Shown here in pieces: positions 9,432-19,104 of a DNA stretch of 64,000 nucleotides. Position 1 is the stretch's first letter. Each line of letters starts with the position of its first letter. This DNA comes from Lachnospiraceae bacterium. Its GTDB lineage: Bacteria > Bacillota > Clostridia > Lachnospirales > Lachnospiraceae. The stretch is taken from NCBI GenBank assembly GCA_030523275.1, contig JAUNIX010000004.1, forward strand, positions 1-64,000. The letters are read 5' to 3'. A program made the position numbers and the translations under genes. The notes under the pieces were generated by a model. That model saw only the letters and a list, made by a program, of their open reading frames with translations, was not told the DNA's origin and made no database searches.

Positions 9432-9696
9432 GTTTTTTCCTCCAAAAAAAATAAAATTAATGATTAAAAATAAGTATTAAAGCGACCATCTACGTATCCG
9501 CGTACGGTGAAATGTCATACGTATCTCGCCCTTTAACAATGGTTTGTTTCATTCATTTTTATATAATATCAGCACGAACAACACCTCCCGGTGGTTCACG
9601 CTGCAGCCGCCTTAGTTAAAAATAATTAAACATGAATAAACTACACATCAAAAGCAAGGATATTGCCTTTCTGTTCTATAAATAGTTATATAGTAC
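9432..9696 (-). promoter_or_regulatory. long structured intergenic RNA between rpmJ and rpsM
   Basis: This 265-nt gap has no gene. Two stems stand out on the minus strand. A GNRA-capped hairpin (9570-9603) has AACCACC closed by GGGA and flanked by CAGC/GCTG. A second stem pairs TACGTA (and GCGA) with TACGTA (and TCGC) across about 9485-9535. Its size and position immediately before the alpha-cluster genes suggest an autoregulatory leader, perhaps an S4 or S13 site. That role is inferred. Confidence 0.4.
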
Positions 9697-9810
9697 TTAT
9701 CCTTGTCTTTGTTTGTGTTTTGGGTTTTCGCAAATAATTCTAATAGAGCCTTTTCTCTTGATTACTTTGCATTTTTCACAGATTGGTTTTACTGATGCTC
9801 TTACCTTCAT
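9697..9810 (-). CDS. rpmJ: 50S ribosomal protein L36
   Basis: L36, the smallest large-subunit protein. The 37-codon gene reads [20 protein letters not shown] and continues to a zinc ribbon with Cys11, Cys14, Cys27 and His32, so it is the zinc-binding form. The start has AAAGGAGAGAGT upstream. It sits between infA and the rpmJ-rpsM leader, the standard place in Firmicutes. Confidence 0.97.
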   Translation of the reverse strand: MKVRASVKPICEKCKVIKRKGSIRIICENPKHKQRQG

Positions 9811-9891
9811 TCCACTCTCTCCTTTCCCAAAAACGTTCGGATTCAATTATATCACGGATTTTTCTGCTTAGCAAGAATTATTTTGATTTTT

Positions 9892-10110
9892 TTATTTATC
9901 TCTCCAGATAATTCTTCCCTTTGTTAAATCATATGGAGATAATGCAAGTGTTACCTTATCACCTGGTAAAATCTTGATATAATTCATTCTTAATTTTCCA
10001 CTGATATGAGCCAATACAATGTGTCCGCCTTCGATTTCAACTTTAAACATTGCATTTGGAAGTTTCTCTATTACAACACCTTCAATTTCAATTGCTTCTG
10101 ATTTTGCCAT
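9892..10110 (-). CDS. infA: translation initiation factor IF-1
   Basis: IF-1 occupies the A site during 30S initiation. It has 72 residues in a single OB-fold S1-like domain ([39 protein letters not shown]). The start is [11 protein letters not shown], a little different from the common MAKEDVIE. An AGGAGG site is present. It lies between the KOW-domain gene and rpmJ. Confidence 0.97.
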   Translation of the reverse strand: MAKSEAIEIEGVVIEKLPNAMFKVEIEGGHIVLAHISGKLRMNYIKILPGDKVTLALSPYDLTKGRIIWRDK

Positions 10111-10148
10111 CTATAATCCTCCTTATAATGAAGAAACGAAGCTGGCAT

Positions 10149-10415
10149 CTACCTGCCTTGCAGATGCCGTTGCAGCGCTTCTAATATATCATCGTCTGTA
10201 ATCTTACAATTGTTACTTAGTTTTTGTTTCACTCTACGGTCTATGCTGCATTTTACCTGAATATGTATTTTCTTTTTCTTTTTTGGGGATTCTATTTTTT
10301 TTGTCTCTCCATTTACGAGATAAACATATTCATCATCCACGCTCCAGATCAGATAAGTTTTTCCTTTATCATGACCGGCCTTTGAAACTGCATAATAACC
10401 AATTTTATAATCCAT
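10149..10415 (-). CDS. KOW-domain RNA-binding protein
   Basis: Small protein of 88 residues with an L14e/KOW-like fold. It starts MDYKIGYYAVSKAGHDKGKT, then YLVNGETKKIESPKKKKKIH. Relatives sit between map/adk and infA throughout the Lachnospiraceae and related Clostridia; their function is not established but ribosome or RNA binding is likely. I chose the internal ATG (10413-10415) because AAAGGAG lies 5 nt before it; the upstream ATG has no binding site. Confidence 0.85.
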   Translation of the reverse strand: MDYKIGYYAVSKAGHDKGKTYLIWSVDDEYVYLVNGETKKIESPKKKKKIHIQVKCSIDRRVKQKLSNNCKITDDDILEALQRHLQGR

Positions 10416-10499
10416 CTTTGCTCCTTTATCCATATCATAAGGGATAAGATTTCATATCCGTTTTCTGTAATATTATAGTATTTTCATTTATGAACGATT

Positions 10500-11138
10500 T
10501 TATTCACCTAACATTTTAACAATATTATCAAATACTACATTAATATCAACTGTTCCATCCATTTCTACAAGACTTCCTGCTTTTTTATAGTAGTCGATCA
10601 ATGGCTGAGTCTGTTCATGATACACACCCAAACGTTTCTGAACAGTTTCTGGTTTGTCATCGTCACGTAAAATCAATTTTTCGCCACATGCATCGCAAAC
10701 ACCCTCTTCTTTTGTAGGATTGTATACGATATGATAGGTTGCACCACATCCCACGCAAGCTCTTCTACCTGACATACGTGTTACAATGTTATCATCTGGA
10801 ACTTCAATATCAATTGCATAGTCAATTTTATCTTCTCCTAAAGCAGCATCTAATGCTTCTGCCTGAGGAATGGTACGTGGAAAACCATCTAAAATGTAAC
10901 CCTTTGCGCAGTCATCCTGACCCACACGGTCTACAACTAAATCTACAACTAATTCATCTGGTACTAAAAGTCCCTGATCCATATAACTTTTTGCTTTTTT
11001 GCCGAGTTCCGTTCCATTTTTAATATTGGCTCTAAAAATATCCCCTGTAGAAATATGAGGAATACCATATTTCTCTGAGATCATTTTTGCTTGTGTTCCC
11101 TTTCCTGCACCAGGAGCACCCAACATAATTATTTTCAT
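10500..11138 (-). CDS. adk: adenylate kinase, zinc-type LID
   Basis: Adenylate kinase interconverts ATP + AMP and two ADP. The 212-residue protein has the P-loop [10 protein letters not shown] (residues 7-16), the AMP-binding TGDIFRANI, and a long LID with four cysteines (Cys128, Cys131, Cys148, Cys151), as in zinc-binding Gram-positive enzymes. The start at 11138 has TAGGAGGA at 6 nt; the seven upstream codons lack support. Downstream one expects map, but the KOW gene follows directly. Confidence 0.96.
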   Translation of the reverse strand: MKIIMLGAPGAGKGTQAKMISEKYGIPHISTGDIFRANIKNGTELGKKAKSYMDQGLLVPDELVVDLVVDRVGQDDCAKGYILDGFPRTIPQAEALDAALGEDKIDYAIDIEVPDDNIVTRMSGRRACVGCGATYHIVYNPTKEEGVCDACGEKLILRDDDKPETVQKRLGVYHEQTQPLIDYYKKAGSLVEMDGTVDINVVFDNIVKMLGE

Positions 11139-11163
11139 TATTATTCCTCCTACCTTCATAAAC

Positions 11164-11202
11164 GCACAAAAGCTGTAGGAATCCTACAGCTTAGTGTTGT
11201 GC
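11164..11202 (-). other. stem-loop between secY and adk
   Basis: An extended hairpin pairs AAGCTGTAGGA with TCCTACAGCTT (11170-11192), with a second outer stem GCACAA/TTGTGC (11164-11169 with 11197-11202). There is no T-run, so it is more likely an mRNA processing or stabilising structure than a terminator. Confidence 0.5.
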
Positions 11203-11203
11203 A

Positions 11204-12517
11204 TTAATCGTTTAAAAATCCTGTATACTTACGTACAAGAACTTGAGATTCAATTTGCTTTTTCGTTTCAAGGATAACACCAACAACGATAATTAATGAT
11301 GTGCCTCCAAACGAAACATTTGCGCTAAATACTCCATTAAAGAAAAATGGAATAACAGCAACAATTACTAAACCAGCTGCACCAATGAAAATAATATAAT
11401 TAAGCAAACGGTTCAGATATTCCTGTGTCGGTTTGCCTGGACGAATACCTGGAATGAATCCCCCTTGCTTCTTCATGTTGTTTGATACTTCAATCGGATT
11501 AAATGTGATCGATGTATAGAAATATGCAAATAAAATTACTAACACGATGTACACCAAAAGACCTAACGATCTTACTGGATGTTCCACATTAAACCATTGA
11601 GATGAACTTAAACTAACTAAAATCTTTCCAATTACTCCATTATTCTGATAGTTGAATAATTGCTGAATAATTAATGGAAATTGTAAGATTGATGATGCAA
11701 AAATAATTGGGATAACACCGGCTGTGTTAACTTTTAACGGGATATGACTGGTCTGTCCACCAATCATTTTTCTACCCTGTACTTTTTTTGAATATTGAAT
11801 TGGAATATGTCGTTCTGCATCACTTAGTATAATAACAAATACTGTTGTAAAAACCACAACTCCAACAATAATAACTCCTGCAATTAATGCTGGTCCGATT
11901 TGTTTTCCCTTCATGAATTGCTCATAAAGTGTGTAAAAATCGTTTGGCATTCTTGAAATGATATTGATTAACAGAATAATGGAAATTCCATTTCCAATAC
12001 CACTCTCTGTAATTCGTTCCCCTAACCACATTACCAGAACTGCCCCACATGTCAGCGCGACAATCATAGTAATAATTGATAAGGCATTATAGTCAGCTCC
12101 TAATGTTCCATTTTTTGCAAATGCATATGCCATACTACCACTCTCGATCAATGCCAGACCAACGGTCATATAACGAGTAATCTTATTCATTTTCTTACGT
12201 CCATCTTCGCCATCACGATGCATTTCTTCTAATGCAGGAATTGCAATCGTCAAAAGCTGCATAATAATGGATGCAGTAATGTATGGTGTAACATTTAAAG
12301 CAAATACAGACATGGACAGGAACGAACCACCTGTGAAAGAATTCATCAAGCTAAACGAATCGCCTAATGCATCTTGTAAATATGCGCTAATCTGAGCACT
12401 GTCAATCCCCGGAATTGGTAATTGACAGCCCAGACGTACCACTGCTACTACAAATACAGTAAATAAAAATCTTTTTCTAAATTCTTTCGTCTTTAGTGCT
12501 TTTACAAGCGTTGGCAT
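11204..12517 (-). CDS. secY: preprotein translocase subunit SecY
   Basis: SecY is the channel of the Sec translocon. The 437-residue protein has ten hydrophobic helices, with the N-terminal RLGCQLPIPGID, the conserved GERITESGIGNGISIIL of helix 5 and the GVIPIIFASSIL segment of helix 7. The cytoplasmic loop EVSNNMKKQGGFIPGIRPGK is present. GAGGTGATCTAGT precedes the ATG and includes the rplO stop. Confidence 0.97.
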   Translation of the reverse strand: MPTLVKALKTKEFRKRFLFTVFVVAVVRLGCQLPIPGIDSAQISAYLQDALGDSFSLMNSFTGGSFLSMSVFALNVTPYITASIIMQLLTIAIPALEEMHRDGEDGRKKMNKITRYMTVGLALIESGSMAYAFAKNGTLGADYNALSIITMIVALTCGAVLVMWLGERITESGIGNGISIILLINIISRMPNDFYTLYEQFMKGKQIGPALIAGVIIVGVVVFTTVFVIILSDAERHIPIQYSKKVQGRKMIGGQTSHIPLKVNTAGVIPIIFASSILQFPLIIQQLFNYQNNGVIGKILVSLSSSQWFNVEHPVRSLGLLVYIVLVILFAYFYTSITFNPIEVSNNMKKQGGFIPGIRPGKPTQEYLNRLLNYIIFIGAAGLVIVAVIPFFFNGVFSANVSFGGTSLIIVVGVILETKKQIESQVLVRKYTGFLND

Positions 12518-12518
12518 A

Positions 12519-12962
12519 CTAGATCACCTCAGCTTTTCCACCTAAAGCTTCAATTTTTTCTTTTGCAGATGCGCTAAAAGCATTTGCCTTAACAGTAAGT
12601 TTTTTTGTTAATTCTCCATTTCCAAGGATTTTAACTCCATCTCTTGGATTTGAAACAATACCTGTTTCAATCAAAGTATCAACAGAAACAACTGCTCCAT
12701 CTTCAAATCTATCTAATACAGATACGTTAATTCCAACGATATGTTTAGAGTTTCTGCATGTGAAACCACGTTTTGGAATACGTCTGTATAAAGGCATTTG
12801 TCCACCTTCAAATCCTGGTCTTGTACCGCCACCTGAACGTGCTTTCTGTCCTTTGTGTCCTTTACCAGCTGTTTTTCCATTTCCAGATCCATGTCCACGA
12901 CCTTTTCTGAAAGCATCGCTGTGTTTAGATCCTTTTGCTGGACTTAAATTTGATAAATCCAT
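12519..12962 (-). CDS. rplO: 50S ribosomal protein L15
   Basis: L15, a late assembly protein of the large subunit. It has 147 residues, a glycine- and basic-rich N-terminal extension ([20 protein letters not shown]) and a globular C-terminal domain. It is followed one base later by secY, the standard spc-cluster order. Confidence 0.97.
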   Translation of the reverse strand: MDLSNLSPAKGSKHSDAFRKGRGHGSGNGKTAGKGHKGQKARSGGGTRPGFEGGQMPLYRRIPKRGFTCRNSKHIVGINVSVLDRFEDGAVVSVDTLIETGIVSNPRDGVKILGNGELTKKLTVKANAFSASAKEKIEALGGKAEVI

Positions 12963-12985
12963 CGTAGCACCTCCTTATTATTTTC

Positions 12986-13168
12986 TTAGATTTCTTCTAC
13001 TTTTACCAAGTGATTAACTTTCTGAATCATACCTCTAACTGCTTTGTTATCAGGCATTTCAACTGTTTTGTTCACTTTTTTCAATCCTAAAGCTTCTACT
13101 GTTTTTCTCTGCTTTGGAATTGCTCCGATTGGAGATTTTACTAAAGTAATTTTTAATTTTTCTGCCAT
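12986..13168 (-). CDS. rpmD: 50S ribosomal protein L30
   Basis: L30 of the large subunit, 60 residues. It has the conserved [24 protein letters not shown] and the C-terminal [16 protein letters not shown]. It lies between rpsE and rplO as in other Firmicutes, with a short 12-bp spacer after rpsE and its own GGAGG site. Confidence 0.97.
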   Translation of the reverse strand: MAEKLKITLVKSPIGAIPKQRKTVEALGLKKVNKTVEMPDNKAVRGMIQKVNHLVKVEEI

Positions 13169-13180
13169 AATTACTACCTC

Positions 13181-13690
13181 CTATCCTAATAGCTCTTCTA
13201 CAGATTTACCGCGAAGTTTAGCTACTTCTTCTGGAGTTTTTAAGTTAGATAATCCGTTAATTGTAGCAAGTACTACGTTTTGTTTATTGTTTGATCCTAA
13301 AGATTTAGAACGGATGTTTTTGTATCCAGCAAGTTCAAGAACTGCACGAGAAGGACCACCAGCGATGATACCAGTACCTTCTGGAGATGTTTTTAATAAT
13401 ACAGATGCACTACCGAACTTTCCTGTAAAATCGTGTGGGATACTTCCTTTTTCATCTATAGCAACTTTTACTAAATGTTTGATTGCATCTTCTTTTCCTT
13501 TGCGAATTGCTTCAGGAATTTCAGCCGCTTTACCTAAACCAGCACCAACGTGTCCATTTTTGTCACCTACAACTACTAAAGCTGCAAATCTCATGTTACG
13601 TCCACCTTTAACTACCTTGGTAACACGTTTGATTGATACAACTGTTTCTTCCAGCTCCATGTGGCTGGCATCAATGATTGTACGCTTCAT
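13181..13690 (-). CDS. rpsE: 30S ribosomal protein S5
   Basis: S5 contributes to decoding accuracy and the mRNA entry helicase. The 169-residue protein has the N-terminal double-stranded RNA-binding fold ([26 protein letters not shown]) and the C-terminal domain [20 protein letters not shown]. It is in the standard position between rplR and rpmD. Confidence 0.97.
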   Translation of the reverse strand: MKRTIIDASHMELEETVVSIKRVTKVVKGGRNMRFAALVVVGDKNGHVGAGLGKAAEIPEAIRKGKEDAIKHLVKVAIDEKGSIPHDFTGKFGSASVLLKTSPEGTGIIAGGPSRAVLELAGYKNIRSKSLGSNNKQNVVLATINGLSNLKTPEEVAKLRGKSVEELLG

Positions 13691-13705
13691 ACTGTTTTCC
13701 TCCTA

Positions 13706-14074
13706 TTAAAATTCTAATCCGGCTTCTCTAGCAGCTTCTGCTAATGCCTGAATTTTTCCCTGATATACAAAACCGCCTCTATCAAAAACAACTGTTGTAA
13801 TACCAGCTGCGACAGCTTTTTCACCAATTACTTTTCCTAAATAAGCAGCTGCAGCAACATCGTTTGTTTTTTCTAATTCAGCTTTTACATCTTTTTGTAA
13901 AGTAGAAGCTGAAACTAAAGTATTACCAACTGTGTCATCGATAATCTGAGCGTACATATGATTGTTACTTCTAAATACAGCTAAACGTGGTCTTTCAGCT
14001 GTTCCGCTAAAACGGTTACGAATTCTTAAGTGCTTTTTCGCACGAATTTTGCTTCTTGATTCTTTCTTAACCAT
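13706..14074 (-). CDS. rplR: 50S ribosomal protein L18
   Basis: L18 binds 5S rRNA in the central protuberance. It has 122 residues, with RIRNRFSGTAERPRLAVFRS and the C-terminal FDRGGFVYQGKIQALAEAAREAGLEF typical of bacterial L18. It follows rplF after 21 bp. Confidence 0.97.
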   Translation of the reverse strand: MVKKESRSKIRAKKHLRIRNRFSGTAERPRLAVFRSNNHMYAQIIDDTVGNTLVSASTLQKDVKAELEKTNDVAAAAYLGKVIGEKAVAAGITTVVFDRGGFVYQGKIQALAEAAREAGLEF

Positions 14075-14095
14075 TGTATTTCACTCCTTTAATTA

Positions 14096-14635
14096 TTATT
14101 TACCAGTCTTACCAACTTTACGTCTGATAACTTCATAATCATACTTAATACCTTTTCCTTTATAAGGTTCTGGTCTTCTTAAGTCTCTGATTTCAGCCGC
14201 ATACTGGCCAACCTTTTCTTTATCGATACCTTTCACGATGATTTTGTTCTGTCCTTCCATAACAGTTTCAATGCCTTCTGGATCAGACATAACTACTGGA
14301 TGTGAAAAACCAAGGTTGAAAGTAATTTCTTTGCCTTTTTTAGTTGCTCTGTAACCAACACCGTTGATTTCAAGAACTTTCTGGTATCCTTCTGTAACAC
14401 CAGTTACCATATTTGCGATCAATGTTCTTGTTAAACCATGTAATGATTTCATTTTCTTTAAGTCATTTGGTCTAGAAACAACAACTTGATTATCTTCTAC
14501 TTTGATTTCCATTTCAACAGGTAAACATTTTTCTAATGTTCCTTTAGGACCTTTTACAGTCACTTTATTTCCTTCTGCAACTGCTACTTCTACTCCTGCA
14601 GGAATAGCAATTGGCAAACGACCTATACGAGACAT
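14096..14635 (-). CDS. rplF: 50S ribosomal protein L6
   Basis: L6 sits near the factor-binding site of the large subunit. The 179-residue protein has two repeated L6 folds and the signature [24 protein letters not shown] at its end. It is preceded by a 247-bp structured gap that does not occur in most relatives and that could affect its expression relative to rpsH. Confidence 0.97.
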   Translation of the reverse strand: MSRIGRLPIAIPAGVEVAVAEGNKVTVKGPKGTLEKCLPVEMEIKVEDNQVVVSRPNDLKKMKSLHGLTRTLIANMVTGVTEGYQKVLEINGVGYRATKKGKEITFNLGFSHPVVMSDPEGIETVMEGQNKIIVKGIDKEKVGQYAAEIRDLRRPEPYKGKGIKYDYEVIRRKVGKTGK

Positions 14636-14882
14636 AGGTTATACCTCCTTAAATTGTCGGAAAGAGACATATACTCTTTCTGTTTTCAGAATTGTTTTTT
14701 ATTTATATTTTGAGACTCTTCTGATTTCACTAGGAAAATCAGAAGAAGTCGATTAAATGCTTTCGGGCTTCCTTCAACTAAATTCATTCTACGGCTTCGC
14801 CTTGAATTCATTAAGGTTCAGGAAGGGCTTTCGCACTAAATTCAATCTTCGCGTTCGCTTGATTTCATTAAGTGCTCAATGC
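14636..14882 (-). repeat. structured intergenic region with tandem hairpin repeats between rpsH and rplF
   Basis: This 247-bp stretch has no gene. Three strong hairpins occupy it: 14711-14750 (stem built on CTTCTGATTT/AAATCAGAAG), 14768-14825 (outer stem CTTCCT/AGGAAG) and 14833-14875 (outer stem GCACT/AGTGC). The last two contain imperfect direct copies of a 38-39 bp unit (14777-14815 and 14835-14872), each starting ACTAAATTCA and ending TTCATTAAG and itself palindromic. No T-run follows, so these are not classical terminators. This could be a duplicated palindromic element or a regulatory RNA. Confidence 0.6.
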
Positions 14883-15284
14883 CTACCAAACAAATGCTAA
14901 AACTTCTCCGCCTACGTTTAATTCGCGAGCTTCTTTGTCTGTTAATACACCTTTGTTTGTTGAAATAATTGCAACACCAAGACCACCTAATACCTTAGGA
15001 AGATCTTCTACGTTTGCATATACACGAAGTCCTGGTTTAGAAATTCTCTTAAGACCTGTGATGATTTTTTCGTTTTTATCAGCACCATATTTTAATGTGA
15101 TAACGATTGTATTAAAACCATTTTCTTCAACGATTTCATAGCCTTTGATGAAACCTTCTTTTACAAGGATATCAGCGATAGCTAATTTCATTTTAGAAGA
15201 TGGAACTGAAACTGTATCATGTTTAGCAGTATTTGCGTTACGAATTCTTGTAAGCATATCTGCGATTGGATCGCTCATTGTCAT
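14883..15284 (-). CDS. rpsH: 30S ribosomal protein S8
   Basis: S8 binds the central domain of 16S rRNA and in enterobacteria represses the spc operon. The 133-residue protein starts [17 protein letters not shown] and ends with the conserved [22 protein letters not shown] second ATG two codons in would also fit. It is followed by the unusual repeat-bearing gap before rplF. Confidence 0.97.
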   Translation of the reverse strand: MTMSDPIADMLTRIRNANTAKHDTVSVPSSKMKLAIADILVKEGFIKGYEIVEENGFNTIVITLKYGADKNEKIITGLKRISKPGLRVYANVEDLPKVLGGLGVAIISTNKGVLTDKEARELNVGGEVLAFVW

Positions 15285-15305
15285 AGTAATTGCCTCCTTC
15301 CTGAT

Positions 15306-15491
15306 TTACCAGCTTGCTTTTTTAACGCCTGGAATTTGTCCTTTGTATGCTAATTCACGGAAGCAAATTCTACAGATTCCGTATTTTCTTAAGTAAGCAT
15401 GTGGACGACCACAAATTCTACAACGGCTATATTCTCTAGTGGAGAATTTTTGTTTCTTCTGCTGTTTGATTTTCATTGCTTTTCTTGCCAT
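15306..15491 (-). CDS. rpsN: 30S ribosomal protein S14, zinc-binding short form
   Basis: S14 type Z of the 30S head, 61 residues. Four cysteines (Cys24, Cys27, Cys40, Cys43) form the zinc ribbon in [20 protein letters not shown]. The longer zinc-independent paralogue used in zinc starvation is not in this window. Confidence 0.97.
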   Translation of the reverse strand: MARKAMKIKQQKKQKFSTREYSRCRICGRPHAYLRKYGICRICFRELAYKGQIPGVKKASW

Positions 15492-15506
15492 GATAGATCC
15501 TCCTAA

Positions 15507-16046
15507 CTACTTTTTATATGGCATACCGAATAAAGTTAATAATTCACGAGCTTCTTCATCTGTGTTTGCTGTAGTAACAAAGATGATATCCATTCCTCTT
15601 ACTTTATCTACTTTATCGTACTCAATTTCTGGGAAAATTAACTGTTCTTTAATTCCTAATGCGTAGTTACCTCTACCATCAAATGCATTTGGATTAACAC
15701 CTCTAAAGTCACGTACACGTGGAAGTGCTAAGTTGATTAAACGATCAGCGAATTCGTACATTCTTTCGCCTCTTAATGTTACTTTACATCCAATTGCCTG
15801 ACCTTCACGTAATTTAAAGTTAGCTACTGATCTTTTAGCCTTTGTGATTACAGCTTTCTGACCAGTGATTGTTTCAAGATCTCTTACAGCAGAATCTAAA
15901 ACTTTTGCATTATCTTTTGCTTCACCAACACCCATGTTGATGACGATCTTATCTAATTTTGGTACCTGCATAATGTTTTTGTAACCAAATTTTTTAGTTA
16001 AAGCAGGTACAACTTCGTTCGTATATTTTTCTTTTAATCTACTCAC
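15507..16046 (-). CDS. rplE: 50S ribosomal protein L5
   Basis: L5 binds 5S rRNA and contacts P-site tRNA. The 179-residue protein starts [20 protein letters not shown] and has the conserved [20 protein letters not shown] and [21 protein letters not shown] blocks. It is in the standard place between rplX and rpsN. Confidence 0.97.
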   Translation of the reverse strand: MSRLKEKYTNEVVPALTKKFGYKNIMQVPKLDKIVINMGVGEAKDNAKVLDSAVRDLETITGQKAVITKAKRSVANFKLREGQAIGCKVTLRGERMYEFADRLINLALPRVRDFRGVNPNAFDGRGNYALGIKEQLIFPEIEYDKVDKVRGMDIIFVTTANTDEEARELLTLFGMPYKK

Positions 16047-16069
16047 CTTAAGCGGCCTCCTCTCTAATA

Positions 16070-16381
16070 TTAATCAATAACTTCGCCTGTTGATTTTGCG
16101 ACACGTACTTTCTTTCCATCTACGAATTTGTAACCAATTCTTGTTGTTTTTCCTTTGTGTACGTACATAATATTAGAAATATCAATAGGTCCTTCCTGGC
16201 TTACAATACCGCCCTGCTGATTAGCGATAGATGGTTTTGTATGTTTAGAAACCATGTTTACGCCTTCAACAATTGCTTTATTTGCTTCTTTATTGATAGC
16301 AAGTACTTTGCCTTCTTTATCTTTATCTTTACCAGCGATAACTTTTACTAAATCGCCTTTTTTAATTCTGATAGCTGACAT
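16070..16381 (-). CDS. rplX: 50S ribosomal protein L24
   Basis: L24 is one of the first proteins to bind 23S rRNA. It has 103 residues and a KOW motif ([20 protein letters not shown]). The ATG at 16379-16381 was chosen because AAGGAGG lies 8 nt away; an upstream in-frame GTG is part of that binding site. Confidence 0.96.
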   Translation of the reverse strand: MSAIRIKKGDLVKVIAGKDKDKEGKVLAINKEANKAIVEGVNMVSKHTKPSIANQQGGIVSQEGPIDISNIMYVHKGKTTRIGYKFVDGKKVRVAKSTGEVID

Positions 16382-16394
16382 ATTGGACACCTCC

Positions 16395-16763
16395 TTATAA
16401 TACTTCTGGTGCTAATGAAACAATCTTCATGAATTTCTTGTCTCTCAGCTCTCTTGCTACTGGTCCAAAGATACGTGTTCCTCTTGGATTCATGTCATCT
16501 CTGATAATAACTGCAGCATTTTCATCAAATCTAATATATGAACCGTCTTTACGACGAGCACCTTTAACTGTACGAACAACAACGGCTTTTACAACGTCAC
16601 CTTTTTTTACAACGCCTCCTGGTGTTGCATCTTTGACCGTAGCAACAATGATGTCACCGATGTTAGCATATCTTCTTGTAGATCCGCCTAAAACTCTGAT
16701 GCAAAGTAATTCCTTTGCTCCAGTGTTATCAGCAACTTTAAGTCTTGACTCCTGTTGAATCAT
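16395..16763 (-). CDS. rplN: 50S ribosomal protein L14
   Basis: L14 forms intersubunit bridges and is contacted by RsfS. The 122-residue beta-barrel protein starts [20 protein letters not shown] and has the signature [20 protein letters not shown]. Gene order rpsQ-rplN-rplX is standard. Confidence 0.97.
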   Translation of the reverse strand: MIQQESRLKVADNTGAKELLCIRVLGGSTRRYANIGDIIVATVKDATPGGVVKKGDVVKAVVVRTVKGARRKDGSYIRFDENAAVIIRDDMNPRGTRIFGPVARELRDKKFMKIVSLAPEVL

Positions 16764-16793
16764 GCCTAATCTCCTTCCTCTGATAAGCTGAAA

Positions 16794-17048
16794 TTATTTT
16801 GCTCTTTCAATAATTTCTACAAGTCTCCATCTCTTATCTTTAGATAAAGGTCTTGTTTCCATAACTCTTACTCTATCACCAATGTTACAATCATTATTTT
16901 CGTCATGAGCTTTTAATTTGTAAGTTCTTTTTACGATTTTGTTGTATAATGGATGTTTTACATTATCTTCGATTGCAACAACAATTGTTTTGTCCATTTT
17001 GTCACTAACAACTTTACCCACACGGGTTTTTCTTAGATTTCTTTCCAC
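16794..17048 (-). CDS. rpsQ: 30S ribosomal protein S17
   Basis: S17 is an early-binding 16S rRNA protein with an OB fold. It has 84 residues with [20 protein letters not shown] and [20 protein letters not shown]. It lies between rpmC and rplN. Confidence 0.97.
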   Translation of the reverse strand: MERNLRKTRVGKVVSDKMDKTIVVAIEDNVKHPLYNKIVKRTYKLKAHDENNDCNIGDRVRVMETRPLSKDKRWRLVEIIERAK

Positions 17049-17066
17049 AACAAATTCCTCCTTTCA

Positions 17067-17270
17067 CTAAGCGTTAGCTTTTTCTGTGATTGCTCCCTGA
17101 ATTCTGGCAATGTTTCTTCTAACTTCTTTGATTCTGCTTGTATTATCAAGCTGATTTGTTGCGTTCTGGAATCTTAAGTTGAATAATTCCTTTTTAGCAG
17201 CTACTAGCTCATTGTTTAATTCTGCAACTGATTTTGCTTTTAAATCTTTAACATATTCTTTAGTTTTCAC
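17067..17270 (-). CDS. rpmC: 50S ribosomal protein L29
   Basis: L29 lies at the polypeptide exit tunnel. It has 67 residues in two helices with the conserved [20 protein letters not shown]. The start is a GTG at 17268-17270, giving the expected (M)[10 protein letters not shown]; another GTG three codons upstream sits too close to the AAGG site. The gene overlaps the end of rplP by 11 bp, implying coupled translation. Confidence 0.94.
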   Translation of the reverse strand: MKTKEYVKDLKAKSVAELNNELVAAKKELFNLRFQNATNQLDNTSRIKEVRRNIARIQGAITEKANA

Positions 17271-17697
17271 TGTTGTCACCGCCTTCTAAATCTTCGCGAG
17301 AAACGATTTTACATTTTACTGGTAATTTATGCATAGCAAGACGTAATGCTTCTCTTGCTGTTTCTTCTGGTACACCAGAGATTTCGAACATAACACGACC
17401 TGGTTTTACTACAGCTACCCAATATTCCAGAGCACCTTTACCTTTACCCATTCGAGTTTCAGCAGGTGTTGCAGTTACTGGTTTGTCTGGGAAAATCTTG
17501 ATCCAAACTTTACCGCCACGTTTGATATAACGAGTCATAGCAACACGGGCTGCTTCAATCTGATTCGATTTGATCCAAGCAGGTTCTAAAGCTACGATAC
17601 CAAATTCACCGTTTGTAATTTTGTTACCTCTCATCGCTTTTCCGGCCATAGATCCACGGAACTGTTTACGATGTTTTACTCTTTTTGGCATTAACAT
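17260..17697 (-). CDS. rplP: 50S ribosomal protein L16
   Basis: L16 helps position tRNAs in the A and P sites. The 145-residue protein starts [20 protein letters not shown] and has the signature [20 protein letters not shown]. Its start codon overlaps the rpsC stop (TAATG). Confidence 0.97.
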   Translation of the reverse strand: MLMPKRVKHRKQFRGSMAGKAMRGNKITNGEFGIVALEPAWIKSNQIEAARVAMTRYIKRGGKVWIKIFPDKPVTATPAETRMGKGKGALEYWVAVVKPGRVMFEISGVPEETAREALRLAMHKLPVKCKIVSREDLEGGDNSEN

Positions 17698-18389
17698 TAC
17701 TGATTTCCCCCTTCCTTAGAATCTTTCACTGGAAGTACTTCACCATTGTAAATCCATGTTTTTACACCAACTTTACCGTATGTTGTGTTGGCTTCTGCAA
17801 ATCCGTAATCGATATCTGCACGAAGTGTCTGTAAAGGAATATTTCCTTCACTATAGAATTCTGTACGAGCCATATCTGCTCCACCTAAACGTCCGGATAC
17901 AGATGTTTTGATTCCTAATGCGCCAGCTCTCATTGTTCTCTGCATGCAAGATTTCATAGCACGTCTGAATGAGATACGATTTTCTAACTGTGCTGCAATA
18001 TTTTCAGCAACTAACTGAGCATCTTTATCTGGTCTTTTTACTTCTTTTACATCGATCAGAATTCTCTTACCTGTCATTTTATTTAACTGTCTTCTAACTT
18101 CATCAATGGCAGAACCACCTTTACCGATAACCATACCTGGTTTTGCAGTATAGATGATGACTTTTACACGATTAGAAGCTCTTTCGATTTCAATTCTTGA
18201 AATTCCTGCGTTATATAAATCAATATGAATGTTCTTTTCTCTATTGTCATATTTAAAGTTTTTAAGGAAAGTTCTGATTTTGTTATCTTCTACTAAGTTA
18301 TCTGCAAAATCAGCTTCCGCATACCATCTGGAGTCCCAATCTTTAATAACTCCGACTCTTAAACCATGAGGATTAACTTTCTGTCCCAT
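17697..18389 (-). CDS. rpsC: 30S ribosomal protein S3
   Basis: S3 lines the mRNA entry channel. The 230-residue protein starts [20 protein letters not shown], has a type II KH domain with [16 protein letters not shown] (about residues 85-100) and the C-terminal S3 domain [20 protein letters not shown]. It lies between rplV and rplP. Confidence 0.97.
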   Translation of the reverse strand: MGQKVNPHGLRVGVIKDWDSRWYAEADFADNLVEDNKIRTFLKNFKYDNREKNIHIDLYNAGISRIEIERASNRVKVIIYTAKPGMVIGKGGSAIDEVRRQLNKMTGKRILIDVKEVKRPDKDAQLVAENIAAQLENRISFRRAMKSCMQRTMRAGALGIKTSVSGRLGGADMARTEFYSEGNIPLQTLRADIDYGFAEANTTYGKVGVKTWIYNGEVLPVKDSKEGGNQ

Positions 18390-18398
18390 TGCTGCCTC

Positions 18399-18785
18399 CT
18401 ATCTTTCATCAAGCACGATTGTGATGTGACTCATACGTTTTTCAATTCTATAAGCTCTACCCTGTGCTCTAGGTTTAATTCTCTTCATTGTTGGTCCTTT
18501 GTTTGCATAACATTCTGCAATATAAAGGTTTTCTGGATTCATTCCGTTGTTGTTTTCTGCGTTTGCAATTGCAGATTTTAATAATTTCTCTATTACGCTT
18601 GATGCATATCTTGGGTTATAAGCCAAAATACCAAGAGCTGTCTGAACATCTTTACCTCTGATGGCATCTAATACGAAACAAGCTTTAGTAACAGACACTC
18701 TAGCGTAAGATAACTTAGCTGATGGTCTGGTATCTTTATTTGCATTTCTTTCTCTTTTAATCTGGGATCTATGTCCTTTAGCCAT
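18399..18785 (-). CDS. rplV: 50S ribosomal protein L22
   Basis: L22 reaches into the nascent-chain tunnel with a long beta hairpin. The 128-residue protein has a short basic N-terminal extension, SYARVSVTKACFVLDAIRGK and the hairpin region GPTMKRIKPRAQGRAYRIEK, where macrolide-resistance changes occur in other species. Confidence 0.97.
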   Translation of the reverse strand: MAKGHRSQIKRERNANKDTRPSAKLSYARVSVTKACFVLDAIRGKDVQTALGILAYNPRYASSVIEKLLKSAIANAENNNGMNPENLYIAECYANKGPTMKRIKPRAQGRAYRIEKRMSHITIVLDER

Positions 18786-18810
18786 GGATGAAACCTCCTT
18801 TCAATTTTCC

Positions 18811-19089
18811 TTATCGACGTGATTTCTTTTCGTCTTTTCCATGTCCTCTATAAGTTCTAGTAGCAACAAACTCACCAAGTTTGTGTCCTACCATATCCTC
18901 TGTTACATATACAGGTACATGTTTTCTTCCATCATGAACAGCGATTGTATGTCCAACGAAAGATGGGAAAATTGTTGAACGACGAGACCAAGTTTTGATC
19001 ACTGTTTTTTCACCTGTACTATTTAAAGCATCAATTTTCTTAAGTAAACTTTCATCTGCGAAAGGTCCTTTTTTAAGTGAACGTGCCAT
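18811..19089 (-). CDS. rpsS: 30S ribosomal protein S19
   Basis: S19 pairs with S13 in the 30S head. It has 92 residues and starts [20 protein letters not shown], with the conserved [20 protein letters not shown]. Standard place between rplB and rplV. Confidence 0.97.
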   Translation of the reverse strand: MARSLKKGPFADESLLKKIDALNSTGEKTVIKTWSRRSTIFPSFVGHTIAVHDGRKHVPVYVTEDMVGHKLGEFVATRTYRGHGKDEKKSRR

Positions 19090-19104
19090 TCGTTTACCTC
19101 CTTA

